Positions 62,371 through 64,000 of a stretch of 64,000 bases of DNA are shown here, piece after piece. The position numbers and the translations under genes are program-made. The stretch comes from Apostichopus japonicus (taxonomy: Eukaryota; Echinodermata; Holothuroidea; Aspidochirotida; Stichopodidae): assembly GCF_037975245.1 (NCBI RefSeq), contig NC_092574.1, forward strand, positions 8,584,713 through 8,648,712. Reading direction: 5' to 3'. Numbering within the stretch: position 1 is the stretch's first letter; each line of letters begins with the position of its first letter. The notes beneath the pieces were generated by a model, which had not been told where the DNA came from, ran no database searches, and saw only the letters and a program-made list of their open reading frames with translations.

Positions 62371-62372
<2 letters not shown>

Positions 62373-63040
62373 GAAAAATATTAAAAGCAACGTTGCAGGA
62401 GGATCTTTTCTGAGCCTCATTTCAAAGCACTAACCCCCATCACACAGATATCACAAAATATTCAACCGTAACAATGTCAAAATCAGTTATACCTGCATGA
62501 ACAGCATCAAGTCAATAATAACAGCACACAACTCAAGGAACCTCGCAATGGCCAACCCCCCAAACCCTACAAAAGAATGCAATTGCAGGAACCCAAGTGA
62601 CTGCCCCCTGGAGGGAAATGCTTATCCGCCGCAATTGTGTAAAAGGCAGAAGTTCATCACAATGACACTACCAACTCAAACATCGGCATGTGCGGTGGTC
62701 CATTCAGCTTAAGGTACAACAACCACACGAATTCTTTTCGAAACGAAATCTACGCCAAGGAAACAGAACTATCCAAATTTATTTGGGACTTGAAAGATAA
62801 AGGGGAAGGTTACGAAATTGAGTGGTCAATCCTCAAGCATTCCAACACCCTACTTAGCGGCACCACACAATGCAGCCTGTGCCTGGAGGAGAAACTCGCG
62901 ATCATCAACGCACACTCTGAAAAGGAAAGAATTCTTGACAAGCGAACAGAACTAGTATCTATATGCAGACACTTAAGATCACTCAACCGTACTACGGCGT
63001 GAAACTTTAAGTAGCAAGATCCGATCCACCAATTTTGTGA
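62371..63040 (+). mobile_element. Penelope-like retroelement 3' end, copy B
   Basis: Same insertion as 39210-39994. The RT-proximal segment runs into ECNCRNPSDCPLEGN, which is better preserved than in copy A. A frameshift follows and a TAA interrupts the start of the endonuclease segment (62640). The GIY-YIG-like segment is at 62688-63002. The 5' half of the ribozyme motif, the intervening (TA)n and the stop region are missing. Confidence 0.82.
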
Positions 63041-63041
63041 T

Positions 63042-63049
63042 ATATATAT

Positions 63050-63082
<33 letters not shown>

Positions 63083-63131
63083 GATATAGATATATATATA
63101 TATATACATATATGTATATGTATATGTATAT

Positions 63132-63195
<64 letters not shown>
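63042..63195. repeat. Compound (TA)n microsatellite
   Basis: Alternating TA with AGATAT and TATATG interruptions; longer than the equivalent tract at 39996-40041. Confidence 0.95.
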
Positions 63196-63199
<4 letters not shown>

Positions 63200-63200
<1 letters not shown>

Positions 63201-63308
63201 ATAACCTCTAACCTCCCCATGCAATAATATCTAACAGCAAAATAATTTTTTGGAGTGAACATCCTTCCTACCCTCACCCCTCTTTCCCAAGTTTCTCTTC
63301 CATTTTAT
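63200..63308 (+). repeat. Local duplication of the segment upstream of the Penelope-like end
   Basis: Matches 62205-62320 (ATAACCTCTAACCTCCC to CTCTTCCATTTT). Present twice in copy B and once in copy A (38870-38970), so it was duplicated within copy B across the Penelope-like element. Confidence 0.85.
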
Positions 63309-63331
63309 ATAGATATAGAATATATATACAT

Positions 63332-63631
<300 letters not shown>

Positions 63632-64000
63632 TTACTTCCACTCACCGTCTATTAAACCAGGAAGTGGGCAATGGAATGACTCACGCTCGGCTTAGGTTAA
63701 TGATAATTTCATCCTCTGGTAAGTTCATTTCTACAGATTTGCATCATTGGTGCCATTAATTGGTTGCACTGGCTCATTTTTTTCTTCAGTATTTCCACTA
63801 ATGAGACAATGCAACTGATAGCCTATAGTGTAATATTGAAAAGACCCACTGTTTGATATTAAGAGAGGGAATCTTGGAATATAATGAAGAAACATAATGA
63901 AGGAGAGATTCTGACAAAAAACAATATTAATGGTGACATACTAGATCTGAATCCGTTTGTCTGTTTATGATTATTGATCCAGAGTTGCCACAAATGAAAT
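63632..64000. other. End of duplication B and window edge
   Basis: Collinear with 40161-40420 as far as 63888, then unrelated AT-rich DNA. No gene recognised. Confidence 0.5.

Noticed and set aside
62990-63030. Hammerhead ribozyme in copy B
   Set aside because: The CTGAAGA box and 5' strand of stem I are deleted.

Overview
The window is AT-rich, intron-bearing metazoan DNA dominated by mobile elements and simple repeats. The mix of elements fits a marine invertebrate and most likely a deuterostome such as an echinoderm. This assignment is inferred from element content, because no marker gene fixes the species. That content is a protein-primed-type family B DNA polymerase element, a Penelope-like retroelement 3' end, tRNA-derived SINEs with (TA)n tails, hAT-type MITEs, SAM-like exons and a divergent rhodopsin-family receptor.

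Region 1 (1-14216) is a very large, very recent imperfect palindrome. Its right half carries a 1448-codon gene (6665-11011) for a C2H2 zinc finger / OTU-like / exonuclease / family B DNA polymerase fusion. Its left half is an almost identical inverted copy that has lost the N-terminal third (2052-4931, minus strand). The centre (4859-5040) is a 59-bp fold-back hairpin, and the join to the inverted polymerase has 2-nt microhomology. The right half also carries an 856-bp tandem copy of the element's 3' end. The polymerase element sits in a SAM-like exon; the uninterrupted site is present at 23318-23467.

Region 2 (12821-23427) is a pair of 2.27-kb inverted repeats around about 6 kb that holds a 17-bp minisatellite, a palindromic MITE and a second tandem array of roughly 39-bp units. 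Region 3 (23428-28614) is mostly non-coding, with (TA)n tracts and a 378-bp hAT-like MITE.

Region 4 is a segmental duplication: copy A 28615-40420 and copy B 51735-63888, direct orientation, separated by 11.3 kb. Each copy holds the same series: a satellite-like repeat, a TATGGCAAG-ended CTTAAG-rich element, a single-exon GPCR, a tRNA SINE, a Penelope-like 3' end and a second SINE. The GPCR is intact in copy B (56419-57456) and a pseudogene in copy A (one stop, one 1-bp deletion). The Penelope-like 3' end in copy A retains a plausible hammerhead ribozyme; copy B has lost its 5' half. The left edge of the duplication falls inside a hAT MITE that is complete only in copy B (51423-51818, perfect 8-bp target duplication).

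Region 5 (40421-51734), between the duplicates, contains two exon-like pieces of a possible SAM-domain gene, several palindromes, a 418-bp tandem duplication and a perfect 2.1-kb (CTAT)n tract.

Few genes look functional: the polymerase ORF at 6665, the GPCR at 56419, and possibly the SAM-type exons. Everything else is mobile-element debris, microsatellite or sequence with no recognisable gene.
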